A DNA stretch of 64,000 nucleotides from Helianthus annuus (lineage: Eukaryota; Streptophyta; Magnoliopsida; Asterales; Asteraceae): positions 5,859,627 through 5,923,626 of the forward strand of contig NC_035448.2 of assembly GCF_002127325.2 (NCBI RefSeq), read 5' to 3'. The translations under genes were made by a program, and so were the position numbers. Below the pieces are notes generated by a model that did no database searches, had not been told where the DNA came from, and saw nothing but the letters and a program-made list of their open reading frames with translations. Shown piece by piece: positions 45,380-56,929 of the stretch (positions are counted from its first letter, which is position 1; every line of letters starts with the position of its first letter).

Positions 45380-45902
45380 GACTGGAGGGTATGGGGGCCG
45401 GACTTGGCCCGGCGCCGCACCCCCACACCGCCGCCTTCTCCTTGTCCCGGCTTCTCCGTCTCCCCAAGGCCGCTGACGACGGGCCACCTCCTCTCACATA
45501 AACCTATACATACATACATACATACATACATACATACATACATACATACATACATACATACATACATACATACATACATACATACATACATACATACATA
45601 CATACATACATACATACATACATACATACATACATACATACATACATACATACATACATACATACATACATACATACATACATACATACATACATACATA
45701 CATACATACATACATACATACATACATACATACATACATACATACATACATACATACATACATACATACATACATACATACATACATAAAGGGGTTCATC
45801 CCCCACCCCACCCTCTAGGTCCATCCCCTTTAGGTCACGCTTACGTGGCGGTGACGTGGCGGCCCATCCCCTTGGGGATGAGGCTCTCCATACCCTCCAG
45901 TC
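45380..45902. mobile_element. PIF/Harbinger-type MITE expanded by a (CATA)n tract
   Basis: Perfect 15-bp terminal inverted repeats GACTGGAGGGTATGG face inward, and a TTA duplication lies at 45377-45379 and 45903-45905. The middle, about 45505-45788, is an almost pure CATA/TACA microsatellite of roughly 70 units. The unique parts are GC-rich, with AAGGGGATGG words. Confidence 0.85.
45505..45788. repeat. (CATA)n microsatellite, about 280 bp
   Basis: Tetranucleotide repeat with no visible interruption. It opens several frames on both strands that would encode YVCM or YIHT repeats; these are not genes. Confidence 0.98.
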
Positions 45903-46345
45903 TTATATATACAAGTATGTATGAAATATGAACTTGAATACCCTAATTGCCATTTGCCATTGTCTTTTTATATATACAAGTACTAGGTTATTACCCGGGA
46001 TTGCTTCCCGGGCTTGAGAAAATTTTTATATTAAAAACTATATCTAATTAATATATAAATTAGATCATAGAAAAAGAAGTATGACATATTAAAACTTTAA
46101 ACCAAACCAGCGGCATCACATTCTAAGCTGGAAAAGATATCTATACTCTATGCGACGAACTGATGTTTCGGGAGACTTGACGTAATCATGTTTTATTACA
46201 GTTGATACAAAAATGAAGCAAATAAAAAAACTTAAAATACTTTTTCCCTCGGAGTTTATCCTGGTCCTAACACGACAAAACGTTGTAAAAAAATCCTCGA
46301 ACAGTATCACTATGAGGCAACACTATCGATCCAACATCTATTACT

Positions 46346-46634
46346 TTATTCTGCCTTTATGATCACACCAACTTCAGCAGGTCGTATTATTCGATCATGG
46401 AGCGTGTATCCTTCCTGCAAAACCAAAAGAGAAACATGGTCAAGTACGGGTATGCATCAGGTCACAACCAAAACCATAGGAAAAATTTTGGTTTTTTTTA
46501 CCTTAAGAACAACCGCAACAGTATCGGGAGCCTTGGTATTATCTGGCACTTGAAACACTGCATTATGCCTGTTTGGATCGAACTCCTCGTTTGTTGGATC
46601 ATATTTCTCCACTCCAAAATTTCTTGAAAACCTG
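46346..46634 (-). pseudogene. Captured GrpE co-chaperone fragment (two last exons)
   Basis: Exons at 46634-46502 and 46414-46346, joined by an intron starting GTAAAAA and ending TTGCAG. The words FGVEKYDPTNEEFDPNRHNA and, in the last exon, GYTLHDRIIRPAEVGV are the C-terminal beta domain of organellar (mitochondrial-type) GrpE, the nucleotide exchange factor of Hsp70. One extra base in the A/T run at 46616-46619 breaks the frame near the start of the first exon, and the upstream two thirds of the gene are absent. Confidence 0.8.
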
Positions 46635-47185
46635 AAAATCAACAAACCTTCTAAATTAAGAAAAAACTGATCATTGATAAAAATACAAAAGGTGTTCGGT
46701 AGACTCGTTTTGAGGGTACACAACTATAATTTATAAAAAAAAACAAAAAAACGATAACTAATAAGAAAGTTAAAAATTTACACATTCAAGATTTTTAAAA
46801 GAGGGATACCTTAGAAAGGGTGCTTCCAATCGGCTGAAGATGAAAGTTACACATTCTCCTTAAAGTGTTCCACATCAGGAACCAACCTTTCCAATTGCCT
46901 AAATTTTCATGTTACACATTTTCCTTAAAGTGTTCCACATCAGAGTATAACAATAGAACACGAAAGTGCAATATCGTTAACCTAAACATAGATTGGGTAA
47001 GCAAGATTTTTTACAACTAACTAACAAAAACCAAAAGCAATTGACCTTTGCATCCAAAGAATGCCACCATATCCATTTGGTATGGAAGACGAAAAACTAA
47101 AAAAGGCCCGTCCCATGGTTCCCATACAAAACCCACTTCACCAACTTATAAAATAAACATTAATATTAAAAAATAGAAATTATAC

Positions 47186-47249
47186 CTTTTTAACATCAGC
47201 GACGCACTCCAGAGCTTGCATTAAATTACCAAATTGAGTGGAAAAAACC
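47186..47249 (-). pseudogene. Possible captured exon of unidentified origin
   Basis: Between an acceptor-like TTGTTAG and a donor AAG|GTATAA there is an open 64-nt stretch containing FGNLMQALECVADVKK. The exon-like borders suggest capture. I do not recognise the parent gene. Confidence 0.35.
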
Positions 47250-47694
47250 CTAACAAAAAAGACTGATCATCAACACATTAATAAAAACCCTCATTCATCA
47301 GTCAAAATCATTAATTTCAGCAGATGACGATCTTTTTGTATAAGATTCTGAGTTGTTCCCGTTTCCTTTGAGATGCTACCCTATTAAACAAAAGAAAAAT
47401 TATACCAATCCATTGTTTGGGGTTAAAACAATGTTTTGAAACCACTGTTTTGGGTTAAAACAGTGTTTTGAAACCACTTTTGGGTTAAAACAGTGTTTGA
47501 AATGGCAAGTGCAGGTATAAGAAATCCTGCATCATTCAAATCGCCGAAAAGGCCTACTTTCGACAAAAATGGCAAGTGCAGGTATAAGAAATCCCAAACA
47601 CCCTCAAAACAGCTTGATGCTGCATATCAAAAATCATGTTACTATCTTTTCAAGGCAGCATTAAAACCAAAACAACAAAGGAAGTGAGAGTAAC

Positions 47695-48621
47695 CTTAAA
47701 TAGGGTTCAGATGCAGTGATATCTTCTTCAAGGTTGTATATCTTTTGTGGCATGGAGGGTACAAGACCTGTCCACGTCAGCAACTTCCTTAGAAGCATGC
47801 CACGGGGTCCGGCTAATGACAAAATCCCTTCATAACGAGCTACAGCCCTCTGCGCAGCAAGCCATATGGGAAGATCTTCATCTAATAGTTGATTAACACT
47901 GAACATATCATCACTACTCAGAGGTTGTTCAAGCATGTCAGATTTCCTGAAAACAGGGAATTCCTTGATCCATTTCATCCATACCTCAGCAGCATCTTCT
48001 TGTCCTTCAATGGTACGTTCTAACGCCTGTCACTCACAACAAAGCAAAGCATTTTAATTAAACAACCAAACTTCGAATGTTGTAATCAATCTTAAGCAAT
48101 TACCTCAGCAAACCATCTCCCTAACGGCTCAGAGATACTGGAGAAAAGTGCTTGCAGAAGCTTGGACTGCAAGTAATCCAGTTTTTCGACAATTAGTAGA
48201 CCCTTCTATCTCTCTGTGGCGTATCCCCTCCTGTAGGATACATGGGTCAACACTGAAATCAAGTCAGAACATGTAGAATGAATGATAGAATTCTCACCTG
48301 AAAATGATTGCTTTAGACTCGGACGCTTTCTTCCAATCAACGTAGACGGGCAGAGTGAGGAGATAATCAGTATTTAATGCTGACGTTAACATTAAATCAG
48401 CAGCTGACAGCTCTTCAAATTGAGCATTGTAAAGTAGTTGAATGAAAGCACGCTGAAAACGGGTGTCAACGGACATATCTTCCATTCCCAAAAAGTCATC
48501 CTCCTCGTCAAAGTGATGACGTTGATGATACTAATTAGCAGCAGCATGAGTAAGATCATAATCTGCTCGCATTTCCTCTAAAATGCTTTTATGTTTAGCA
48601 TGTAAAATAGAGTCCAGACAC
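47695..48621 (-). pseudogene. Captured DUF3754 (TMEM143-like) protein fragment, three exons
   Basis: Exons 48621-48298, 48230-48104 and 48026-47695 have good GT-AG borders and join in frame. Recognisable text: LYNAQFEELSAADLMLTS, LNTDYLLTLPVYVDWKKAS, then RRGYATER, LLIVEKLDYLQSKLLQ, and in the last exon DLPIWLAAQRAVARYEGI and PRGMLLRKLL. I match this from memory to the plant DUF3754 family (function unknown, once labelled aminopeptidase). In-frame stops at 48533-48531 and 48208-48206 show it is dead. A (CA)n(TA)n microsatellite lies just upstream at about 48625-48700. Confidence 0.7.
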
Positions 48622-48626
48622 CTGAA

Positions 48627-48703
<77 letters not shown>

Positions 48704-49097
48704 AAAAAATCAGGAAATTCACAAGCAGAAAAAAGTCAAATCAAGCTTACGAGGACATGAGAAGAAACTCTTGTTTCTCTTTTGGTGAATCAAAGGTTGA
48801 GACGATGGCGTCTAAGTTCAATTCGAGAATAACAAATCAAAATTAATAACAAAGTTTAAACCTGTCAAACAATGATTCAAACAGGTCAAACAGGTTGCTG
48901 AAATCCTGTCAATACCTAGAAATACGGAGTTTAAACCTCAAGGAGTGCATAGGTTTTAAATGTGACAAAACTGGTGAGTTGGGTAACACGTTGGATTGAC
49001 CTTGCCCCTTTCTAGCCCAAGATCTGAATAAATTGGTTAAATTAAGAATAATTATCATTTAATAACTTACAGATCTAGAAATCTCAATAATAGAAAC

Positions 49098-49215
49098 CTG
49101 TGTACCTAAGCAAATGCCAAGATATGGAACTTTGTTCTCGTCGGCATACTTGGTAGCTAGTATCATTTTGTTTACACCACAATCACCAAATCTGCCAGGA
49201 ACCAAAACACATGAT
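49098..49215 (-). pseudogene. Captured CTP synthase exon (glutaminase domain)
   Basis: The minus strand reads [32 protein letters not shown] and ends at a CAG|GTTTCT donor. This is the oxyanion and nucleophile region of the class I glutamine amidotransferase domain of CTP synthase (usual form PGGFGDRGV ... YLGICLGMQ). The nucleophile Cys of GICLG remains, but two conserved positions (PGG to PGR, DRG to DCG) are changed, and there is no rest of the gene. Confidence 0.8.
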
Positions 49216-50840
49216 GAGTTTTGTACATATTAATATATAATTTTACAATAGTAATAACTCATATTGAGATCACTTTATGCATAGTGCCACAAAAAAACTA
49301 AGATATACCAAGTTGTGTACAAAGAGAAATGATAACTAATATGCAGAATGCATGGTGAATATTTATAGATAATCTAAACCCAATTCAGAAGTTGTCATGC
49401 ATTACATGTTCCCAACAACACCAAGCACACGTACAAGGCAAACATGAATGAAGTTGAAATTATCTCCATAATAGGGCATTGACATAGCATTTAAAAACGA
49501 CGATGATCAACCCACTTGCATCTTCGTTCGCTGCAGTAACAACTGCCCTGCGCACTATTCGTACAACAACAATCAATAGTCCTAAAAAAATGTATTGTTC
49601 CTGAGAACAGGCCAAATATGTCTATAAAAAGCATACAATAAATGAACAAAGATATTATCTTTATAGCATCCCTTCTACATATGATTGTGTAGAACCTATA
49701 AACTGCAAGAAAATAAACCTTTGAGAACATCATATGATGTTTGACCCTCGGATCGTCTATGGAGAAGTATCACTGAGCTATAGTCTCACTGATTACATAA
49801 AGTTGTGCATCCACCATTGCACCAGCAGACCACAACATTGTAACTTGTAAGAATCGCCAACGCGTAGTAAGCTGGAACCCAATTATCCTGTTCCCACTCA
49901 CAAACTTAACCACAACACAATTCATCTCATAAAATCGTTGAAACTGCTCTAATTACCAGATCCAGATCATAATACTCGTTCACAAAAATAGATCAAACTT
50001 AATTCATCTCATAAAAATGATGAAAACACTATAATTACCAGATCCAAATCAAAATGACCGTTCACAAAAACAGATTAAACTCAACACAACACAACACAAT
50101 TCATTTTGAGAAATCGTTAAAATGGCTATAAATACCATTTCCAGATCAAAATAACTGTTCACATAAACAGATCAAACTTAACCACAATACATCTCATAAG
50201 TGATTTACCACTCGAAAGAACTGGGTAGATACCACAAGAACAAACATACTATGATAACCTTTAACTTGGTAGTGTTAAAATTAGCCCTAATTTTGTAAAT
50301 ATGGAAACGAAATTACCTTAATGAAAGGAGAACAAACATACTGTGATAACCTTTAACTTGAAGAACATGAGTGTGTACCACCACAGCGATGAATCCATCT
50401 ATACTCCCAAACCCTAGATGTTTAACATCATCTCTCTGCAAAGCATCTCTAGCCACCAATCGAAGGAGATGTATACAGTTGATTCCGATCTTGTCCGATC
50501 ATCCAGTGTCACATAGAAGTTTGTAACCAAATCATCACCATCGTCACTCTCTTTCGTCCCCCAAACTCAATGAGTTTGTCAGATCTAACCCTAAACTACA
50601 TAGTGTTTCTTCAAGAGTATGAAATTCTAGGGAAGAAAGAGAGAGAGGAAGAAGATGAGGGTTTGAAAAAGAAGCGCGAGAAAGAAAAAATAGGAGTACA
50701 GGAGAAGGAGAAGTGAAGTGAAGGAGAAGATTTTAGGGTTTTTTAGAGGAGTGGTACTGTTGGGCGGGAAAAGGGAATTGAGGATGCCCTAATCAAGTGA
50801 CACGTGGCCCAAATAACTTTCATTTATTAGTTATAATAGA
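49216..50840 (-). other. 5' part of the gene-capturing Helitron
   Basis: Positions 50380-50730 on the minus strand are CT-rich, with AAACCCTAAAATC, TCTTCCTCTCTCTC and GGGTTTGGGAG, and look like a captured promoter/5'UTR and first exon. About 49500-49560 is open with exon-like composition. 49900-50200 holds three diverged copies of a unit with CAGATCAAACTTAA. No parent gene was recognised. Confidence 0.4.
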
Positions 50841-51962
50841 TAATAGATGTATTGTAACTTTTAATTAAAAGATGACTATTGATATGTGGAGTACTAGATT
50901 TAACATGAGTAAAAAAAAGGGTTAAGATTCCTTCTATCTGGTGTCCGTTTTGCTCATTACGGGCGGCATTGGCGCAGCTTTGAAGGGGCCGGGAGGGGCG
51001 CCCGACCCCCCCCCCGAACTTTTCGATCACTAGTATTATATATGTAGTTTTCGTATAGAAATTTTTGGGCATATACGTTTTCGACTCCCCGGTTCTATAG
51101 AAACTTTTTGGTATATATATTTTCGACCCCCCCCCCCGGTCGAAAACGTCAAGCTTCGCCACTGACGGGCGGAGACTTGAGATCATGTTTTGGGGGAGTA
51201 TTGAGATGCGTATCGTGTTTCGAATGATATTGAGATGCGGTTAGATATAGCTTTTCCGGTTTCTAGATCTCCTTGTACGATTATCTCTTGTTTGAGTCAA
51301 GTCATTTTCCTAATCCGAAGACGACAATCATTGAAGCTATAATCTTTTCAGTATGGTGGAGCATTTGAAGGGCTCGAAATGATAATTATCTTTGGTCGAT
51401 ACAATGGTGACGAAGAGTTTCTGCTCGACAATATTATATCTATGTTTTTTCTGTGGTCTTTTAGTTGATTTAGAAAATATAAGATCGGGTGGATTGAGTG
51501 GTTGAAAAAATTCGCTCCTTTCATATAATTGTTCTTTTCTTTCGCCCTTGTTAGTGATTTGCTAAACGGGTGTCTGGTTTATAAAGTTTGGTTTACTAAA
51601 AGAAACTTTACATCCCGTACAAAGTTACCAACACATATGGGTTCTTCAAGTAGGACTAACATAAAAGAGGCAAAAACCAAGCCACCTAACCAACGTGTCA
51701 AAGAAAGTCGCAACAACCACAGGTGCAAAATGGGCTAGCAATAAAATTTTATAAATAAGCAATAGTTTAAAATTGTTGTACTAGCAATAAAATTTAAATA
51801 ATAACTTCTTTCACATGTAATATGTATTTACATACGGATTTACAAGATTAGCTTAAGTTAATTTAATTAAAATTTGTTCATTGTCATTATAATACCTTTT
51901 CTGTTTAATAAGAAAAGAATACATTAGCATTAATATAAGTTTTACAATTAATGAATATTATC
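50841..51962. other. Intergenic DNA with C-run repeats
   Basis: Positions 50990-51150 contain two diverged CCCCC runs and CGTTTTCGAC/GAAAACG words around TATATATA, a common dispersed plant repeat of unknown class. No gene is seen; 51529-51738 is open but unrecognised. Confidence 0.35.
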
Positions 51963-52905
51963 TAGGGGTGTGAATTATGACAATACACGAGACTCGCATG
52001 AAATTTACATGTTCAATTTTAGTATAAACTGTTTGCGTTAGTTCGTGTGAAGCCCGTAAACACGTTTAGCTAAGTGGATCAGGTCCGGTCAAATTTACGA
52101 GTTCACGGGTTTACCCATATATCCCGTTTTGGGTTATTGGATTTTAATAATCCTAAGTTTCACCCGTTGGCCGATAATAATCGCAACTTTAAAAATTCAC
52201 TCAAACGATCCCAACTTATAAAAATTTGGACCCCGTTGATCCATTTCTAACTGCAGTGCACTTGAATCTATTAAGGAGGCTACAAGTGCACTTGAATTTA
52301 TTGAGGAGATCAAATTCTTATATTTTAGAAAAGGATCGATGACGGCCAAATGCTTACAAGTTGGGATCCTTATAGGGAATTTTTAAAGTTGAGATTATTA
52401 TCGGCCAACCGGTGAAACTTAGTATTATTAAAATCCAATAACTCTCACATTTTTATTGTAAGTTAAAAAAAGAGTTAATTACATAGTTAGTCTCTGTGGT
52501 TTACACAAAGTAACAATCTAAGGTATTAATAGTTTAAAATCACTTCTTAGGGTACTAGATTTCCATTTTTTAACATGTGGGCGTATTAACGTTAATTCCC
52601 TGGTTAAATATTAGTACATTGGATTGTTAGTTTGTGTAAACCACAGGGAATAACTATGTAATTAATACCCCACATGTTAAAAAATGGAAAGTTAGTACCC
52701 CAGAAGTGATTTTAAACTATTAGTACCTCAGATTGTTAGTTTGTGTAAACCATAGGGACTAACTATGTAATTAATACCCCCACATGTTAAAAAATGGTGT
52801 TCGAATTCGTGCATCTAACATGATTTTAAGGTTCATATCAAAATTTTCGGATTTGCGTCTAGTTTAACCTGTCAACCCACAAACACAACTTATTTAACAC
52901 CCTTA
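51963..52905. repeat. hAT-like element with two nested inverted repeats
   Basis: The ends are TAGGGGTGTGAAT and, inward from the right, TAAGGGTGTTAAAT. No target duplication was found. Inside, 52133-52445 has 60-bp arms (TATTGGATTTTAATAATCC and complement), and 52472-52777 is a GAGTTAATTACA-type palindromic MITE with one arm duplicated. Confidence 0.5.
52472..52777. mobile_element. Palindromic MULE-type MITE (GAGTTAA class)
   Basis: GAGTTAATTACATAGTTAG on the left is mirrored by CTAACTATGTAATTAAT on the right. A third partial arm lies at 52620-52670. No 9-bp duplication is evident. Confidence 0.6.
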
Positions 52906-53036
52906 AATTACTAACCCCTGTAGAAAATGAGATGATAAGTTGTAAATATTAAATGTGTGATTTGTGACGTTTTACATCATTTGTATCTAGAGACTTATCA
53001 ACTCTTTTTAAATGATTTATAATGATATGTTATTAT

Positions 53037-54022
53037 TCCATATATAAATAAGTAACTTTTTTATGCATAAATACTTGTAAGTTGTGTTTTGGGGATTTTT
53101 CAAAAAAAAACTTGATTTTTTAGGTTTAACCCAAAGGTTTTTACCTTTTGCAATTTTAACCCTACAAAATTTGTTTTTTAACTTTAACTCAAAACTTTTC
53201 ATTATTTGCAATTTAACTTCATAACTTTTATCAATTATACTTTTCGTTGGTTTAACGTTTTTACGTTTCGTTACGTATAGTTCTAAATTTTTCGAGTTAA
53301 TACGACGCAACGTACGAGTGTGGTTCAACTTTTTATGTTTTGTTTCAAATTTTGCATGTTAACACGGCACAACGTGCATGTGTGGTTCAACGTTCTTATC
53401 TCTATTTTTTCATGTTTGATAGGTTCGTCGCAACACGCAGATCCTAGGTCGAGTCAGTGTTGGTGGTCGATTACGGTTGTGTGACATTAGTACTATTTGA
53501 CACCGTCTTACACCCCGCCACAACGCGGGGTGTGCTTTGGGGTTTTCCAAAGAAAAAATGGTTATGCATATTGTTGTCGTAACCTTGGCTTTAGGGGTTT
53601 CCAAAAAAAAATTGATTTTTTTTACTTTTCATTCAAAAGTATTTCATAAATTACTTTTAACCCAAAACTATTTGTTTTTTTTTTTTTTTACTTTTAACCC
53701 AAAACTTTTATCTTTTGCAATCTATCCTCACAACTTTTTTTTAGTTTCAACTTTGATCCTTTATAGTTTTCATTTTCCGATTTATGCTTGGTTCTAAATT
53801 TTGTGACTTAACACATCGTAACGTGCGTCTTTGGTTTAACGTTTTTACGTTTCTTTCTAAATTTTGCGAGTTAACACGACGCAACGTGCGTGTATGTGTG
53901 AACGTTTTTACATCGTCTATTTTTTTTTCCCGTTTGACAGGTTTAACATAACGTGCGGGTCCTAGGTCGACTTAGTTATAACTAAAGAATCCCCGTCGCA
54001 TTGCGGCGGGTCTCAATTCTAG
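53037..54022 (+). mobile_element. Small Helitron, possibly a head-to-tail dimer
   Basis: The 3' end has hairpin CCCGTCGCATTGCGGCGGG, then TCTCAATTCTAG ending at 54022 and followed by T. The left end is probably TCCATATATAAATAAG at 53037, which would be one change from the usual TCTATATATAAATAAG; it lacks the A before it. A second hairpin, ACCCCGCCACAACGCGGGGT at about 53511-53530 in the middle, and similar text in both halves (CCCAAAACTTTT, GCGAGTTAACACG) suggest two copies in tandem. Confidence 0.55.
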
Positions 54023-54342
54023 TTAAGTGTTAATTGGTAAAGAGCCTTCTAATATACACCTTTTGATCCGATGGTTGTCTACAAGTTAATATCAAATCAT
54101 CCTTCTACTTCACCTAACTTTATAGCTCATTCGTGTCAAAAACTAATTTCATCTTGTTGACTGTCCAAAAGTAAATAATGTTTTTTAATACAATATATAC
54201 TATGCATTGTTTCGAATCATACGAGAATACAGAGTAAATCACCCATGAACATTTTTATTTTATATTTAACTAAATATTGGATTTTTTGTGTTAATTAGTC
54301 ATTTACTTCTACTAAATTATTGATGAAATTAATAAATACATT

Positions 54343-54940
54343 TAGGGCTGGCAATTTTAGACACGGGCACAAAAACATGACACGAAACGACACGGCGTTA
54401 ACATGTTTGTGTTTAACCCTTTGTTTAATTCTTAACAGGTTTCGTGTTTGAAACAGATCGACACGATAGGACATGTTAATTTTCATGTCTACACAGGTTA
54501 AAACCTCGTTAACATGTTAAGCAACTGTGAAGACATGTTAATAACTTTTATTTAAAAACTTAGTAAGTGGGGTGGGGTTTTTGATTTACGCGACCTGAAC
54601 AAAGGAAAAAACATAACCCTACTTTTGAAACATCAAATATCGCAGCGTGTAGCCGCATCTCTCTCTCTCTCTCTCAACGTCTCCACGACAGGCATCCACA
54701 CTCCACCCCTTCAGGGTGTGTTCGTGTCTTAAAGGGACGTGTTCATGTCTTAACAGGTCGTATGATACGCTGCTAAGTTTTTTTGTGTCTTAACATGTCG
54801 TGTTCGTGTAACCTATTTATTATCAGGTTCGTGTTCGTGTTTGGAAAAAAAAAACCAATATAATAAGATTTCGTGCCGTATTCATGTCTTATCGTGTTCG
54901 TGTCTTAACAGGGCGTGTCTGGCATGATATGTCAGCCCTA
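54343..54940. mobile_element. hAT-type MITE, 598 bp
   Basis: The ends are TAGGGCTGGCA and, inward from the right, TAGGGCTGACA. The flanks AATACATT and TATACATT match at 7 of 8. The interior is full of CGTGTT/AACACG words. Confidence 0.75.
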
Positions 54941-54948
54941 TATACATT

Positions 54949-55951
54949 TGAGTCTTGAGTTACTTCGAGCTTCTCAAATTAATTCACTGTATTTTATGAT
55001 GTTTGTGTTATTTTATACGGTAAGAGTTAAATTATATGGCTAATTACAAAAAAGAAAAAAAAATACAATCCGCTCTAAAATAATTTGTTAATGCAGATGA
55101 TAAAATTATAAATTTAATCTTCAGCATGACATTTTGAATGCTCAAAATGTGTTTTAGCAAAGGTACTAATAGTATTATGTGATGTATTTATCCAGCTAGG
55201 TATCAACTAAACATCTTGACATATGATAGGATTTTCTCACGTATTTATCCAGCTAGGATTATGCGTCTTACGTTTGATTCAATAACAATGTAACACACTG
55301 GATGATGAAATAACGCTCAAATCAAAACAATATGCAATGTATCAAGTACAGAAAAATGTACTAAATCGAATAAACATAGCGTTGATGCATACATGCAGCA
55401 CATGTCCATTATATAAAAAGAATTTTGTATGTACAACATGTTGTGTCGGATGTTTGTGTGAGTTCATTTCCGGTTAAAGCTCAAACAAACGTCTAAATCT
55501 CTCCATCTTTACGTGTATACCATATATATCTTTAAAGAAAATTACATCTAACATATATAAACCTAATATTTAATTATTTAAACAATCAACAATACGAAGA
55601 CATGTGGATAAAAGAAAAGAAAAAAAAAAGAATAGTACGAATACATGTCATATCATCATTTATACATTAGAAGTTTTATGTGCTAGATTTTTAAATATAA
55701 AAATTTGTTAGTATTTTATGAAACTTTTGGAAGTTTTTTTTTTAAATACGCATAAATATGCTTGTCTTATACTTTTAAGAATTTAAACTCATATTATTTT
55801 TTTATAGCAAATATTATAGCACTGTAACATTAGATTATTAATTTTAAGAAGTTAGCTAATCAAAGGATTAGATTATTAATTTTAAGAAGTTAGCTAATCA
55901 AAGGAAGATAGGAGAATATAATGTTCCACACAATATACATATAGAGTAACA
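54949..55951. other. Intergenic DNA
   Basis: AT-rich. A unit of about 37 bp with TTAATTTTAAGAAGTTAGC is repeated head to tail at 55830-55905. No gene is seen. Confidence 0.4.
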
Positions 55952-56355
55952 GGTGAGGTTCCTGTAAAAAAAGATTTTTTTATGAGAAGTGTGAGAAGGC
56001 ATAGAAATTAACATGTAGACATCATTTTTTGAACTTATGCATGACGTTTTGGGTTGTTTTAGCAAGAAAAACAACAAACATAACAATTTAAGACACAATG
56101 CAATATATTATGGACGTGAAATTTAAAAACACTATTTAACACTTAAAACACACTACTTAACGTTCTTGGCATGGTGTTTTAAGTTTTAAGCCTAAAATTC
56201 ATTACATTGTGTCTTAAATTGTTATATTTAGTGTTTTTCTTCTCAAAACAACACAAAACATTATGCATAAGTCCAAAACATAATGTCTACATATGAATTT
56301 TTATGTTTTTTTCACACTTCTTACGAAAAATATTTTTTTTACAGGATCCTAAGAC
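55952..56355. mobile_element. Foldback element, MULE-like, 404 bp
   Basis: Two arms of about 150 bp are inverted copies (CCTGTAAAAAAA near each end; ATGTAGACAT and ACTTATGCAT further in). TAGAGTAACA is repeated directly at 55942-55951 and 56356-56365, a 9-10 bp duplication. The transcript would fold into a long hairpin. Confidence 0.8.
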
Positions 56356-56365
56356 TAGAGTAACA

Positions 56366-56929
56366 AAATGTTTTTTTTATAACATCTAACATAGAGATAT
56401 TTTCTTTTAATTGCTTGACACGTAATTTAGATATCTAATTTATTTTTGATACATAACTTAAACACCTGATAAGTTGTCTTTTTTATTAAATTAAGCATGT
56501 CTCCAATTGATAATTTATATATGTGTGTTAGCTTTTATAAATATACGAGTTTTTAGGACCTGTGCGTTGTGAGGGGACTGTATTAATCGAACAAGACATA
56601 GACTTAAAACGTTGAACCACGTACATGAATTGCGAAGTGTTAGCTCGCCAAATTTAAAACGAAACATAAGAGAAAAAAATAGAAAAATAACTTTAGTAAA
56701 GTTCAAAAGACCTACGATGACATCATTAAATGTCACACCCTCAAATTTTCACATGCAGGGCTTTATCGCGAGGCGCGTGACACACCAGAATCAAGCCATC
56801 AATCATGTTGAACCATTTCAAATTAATTGTAAAACGTTTAACTGCCACATTCAACATGAAGAGTGATAATAGTTTTAGATCTTTGAAAACGTAGGTTTAA
56901 GTTAACAGCATAAGCAAAAGTATAAAATC
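56366..56929. other. Intergenic DNA
   Basis: I see nothing supported here; 56612-56866 is open but has no recognisable domain. Confidence 0.35.

Larger units (their letters stand above)
45983..50840 (-). mobile_element. Gene-capturing non-autonomous Helitron, about 4.86 kb
   Basis: On the minus strand the 3' end is a hairpin (GCCCGGGAAGCAATCCCGGGT region, 45993-46013), then AATAACCTAG ending at 45983, followed by T. The 5' end begins A|TCTATTATAACTAAT at 50840, followed by GGGCCACGTGTCA, the usual Helitron start; a start seven bases earlier at 50847 also fits. No Rep/helicase is present. All recognised gene fragments point the same way as the element: CTP synthase (49.1 kb), a DUF3754 protein (47.7-48.6 kb), an unidentified exon (47.2 kb) and GrpE (46.3-46.6 kb). 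Introns are kept, which fits DNA-level capture. Confidence 0.8.

Noticed and set aside
45370..45931. Open frames of 105-175 residues made of YVCM or YIHT repeats
   Set aside because: They are translations of the (CATA)n microsatellite, which is open in several frames on both strands.
46359..46627. Plus-strand frames of 64-76 residues
   Set aside because: Shadows of the captured GrpE exons on the minus strand.
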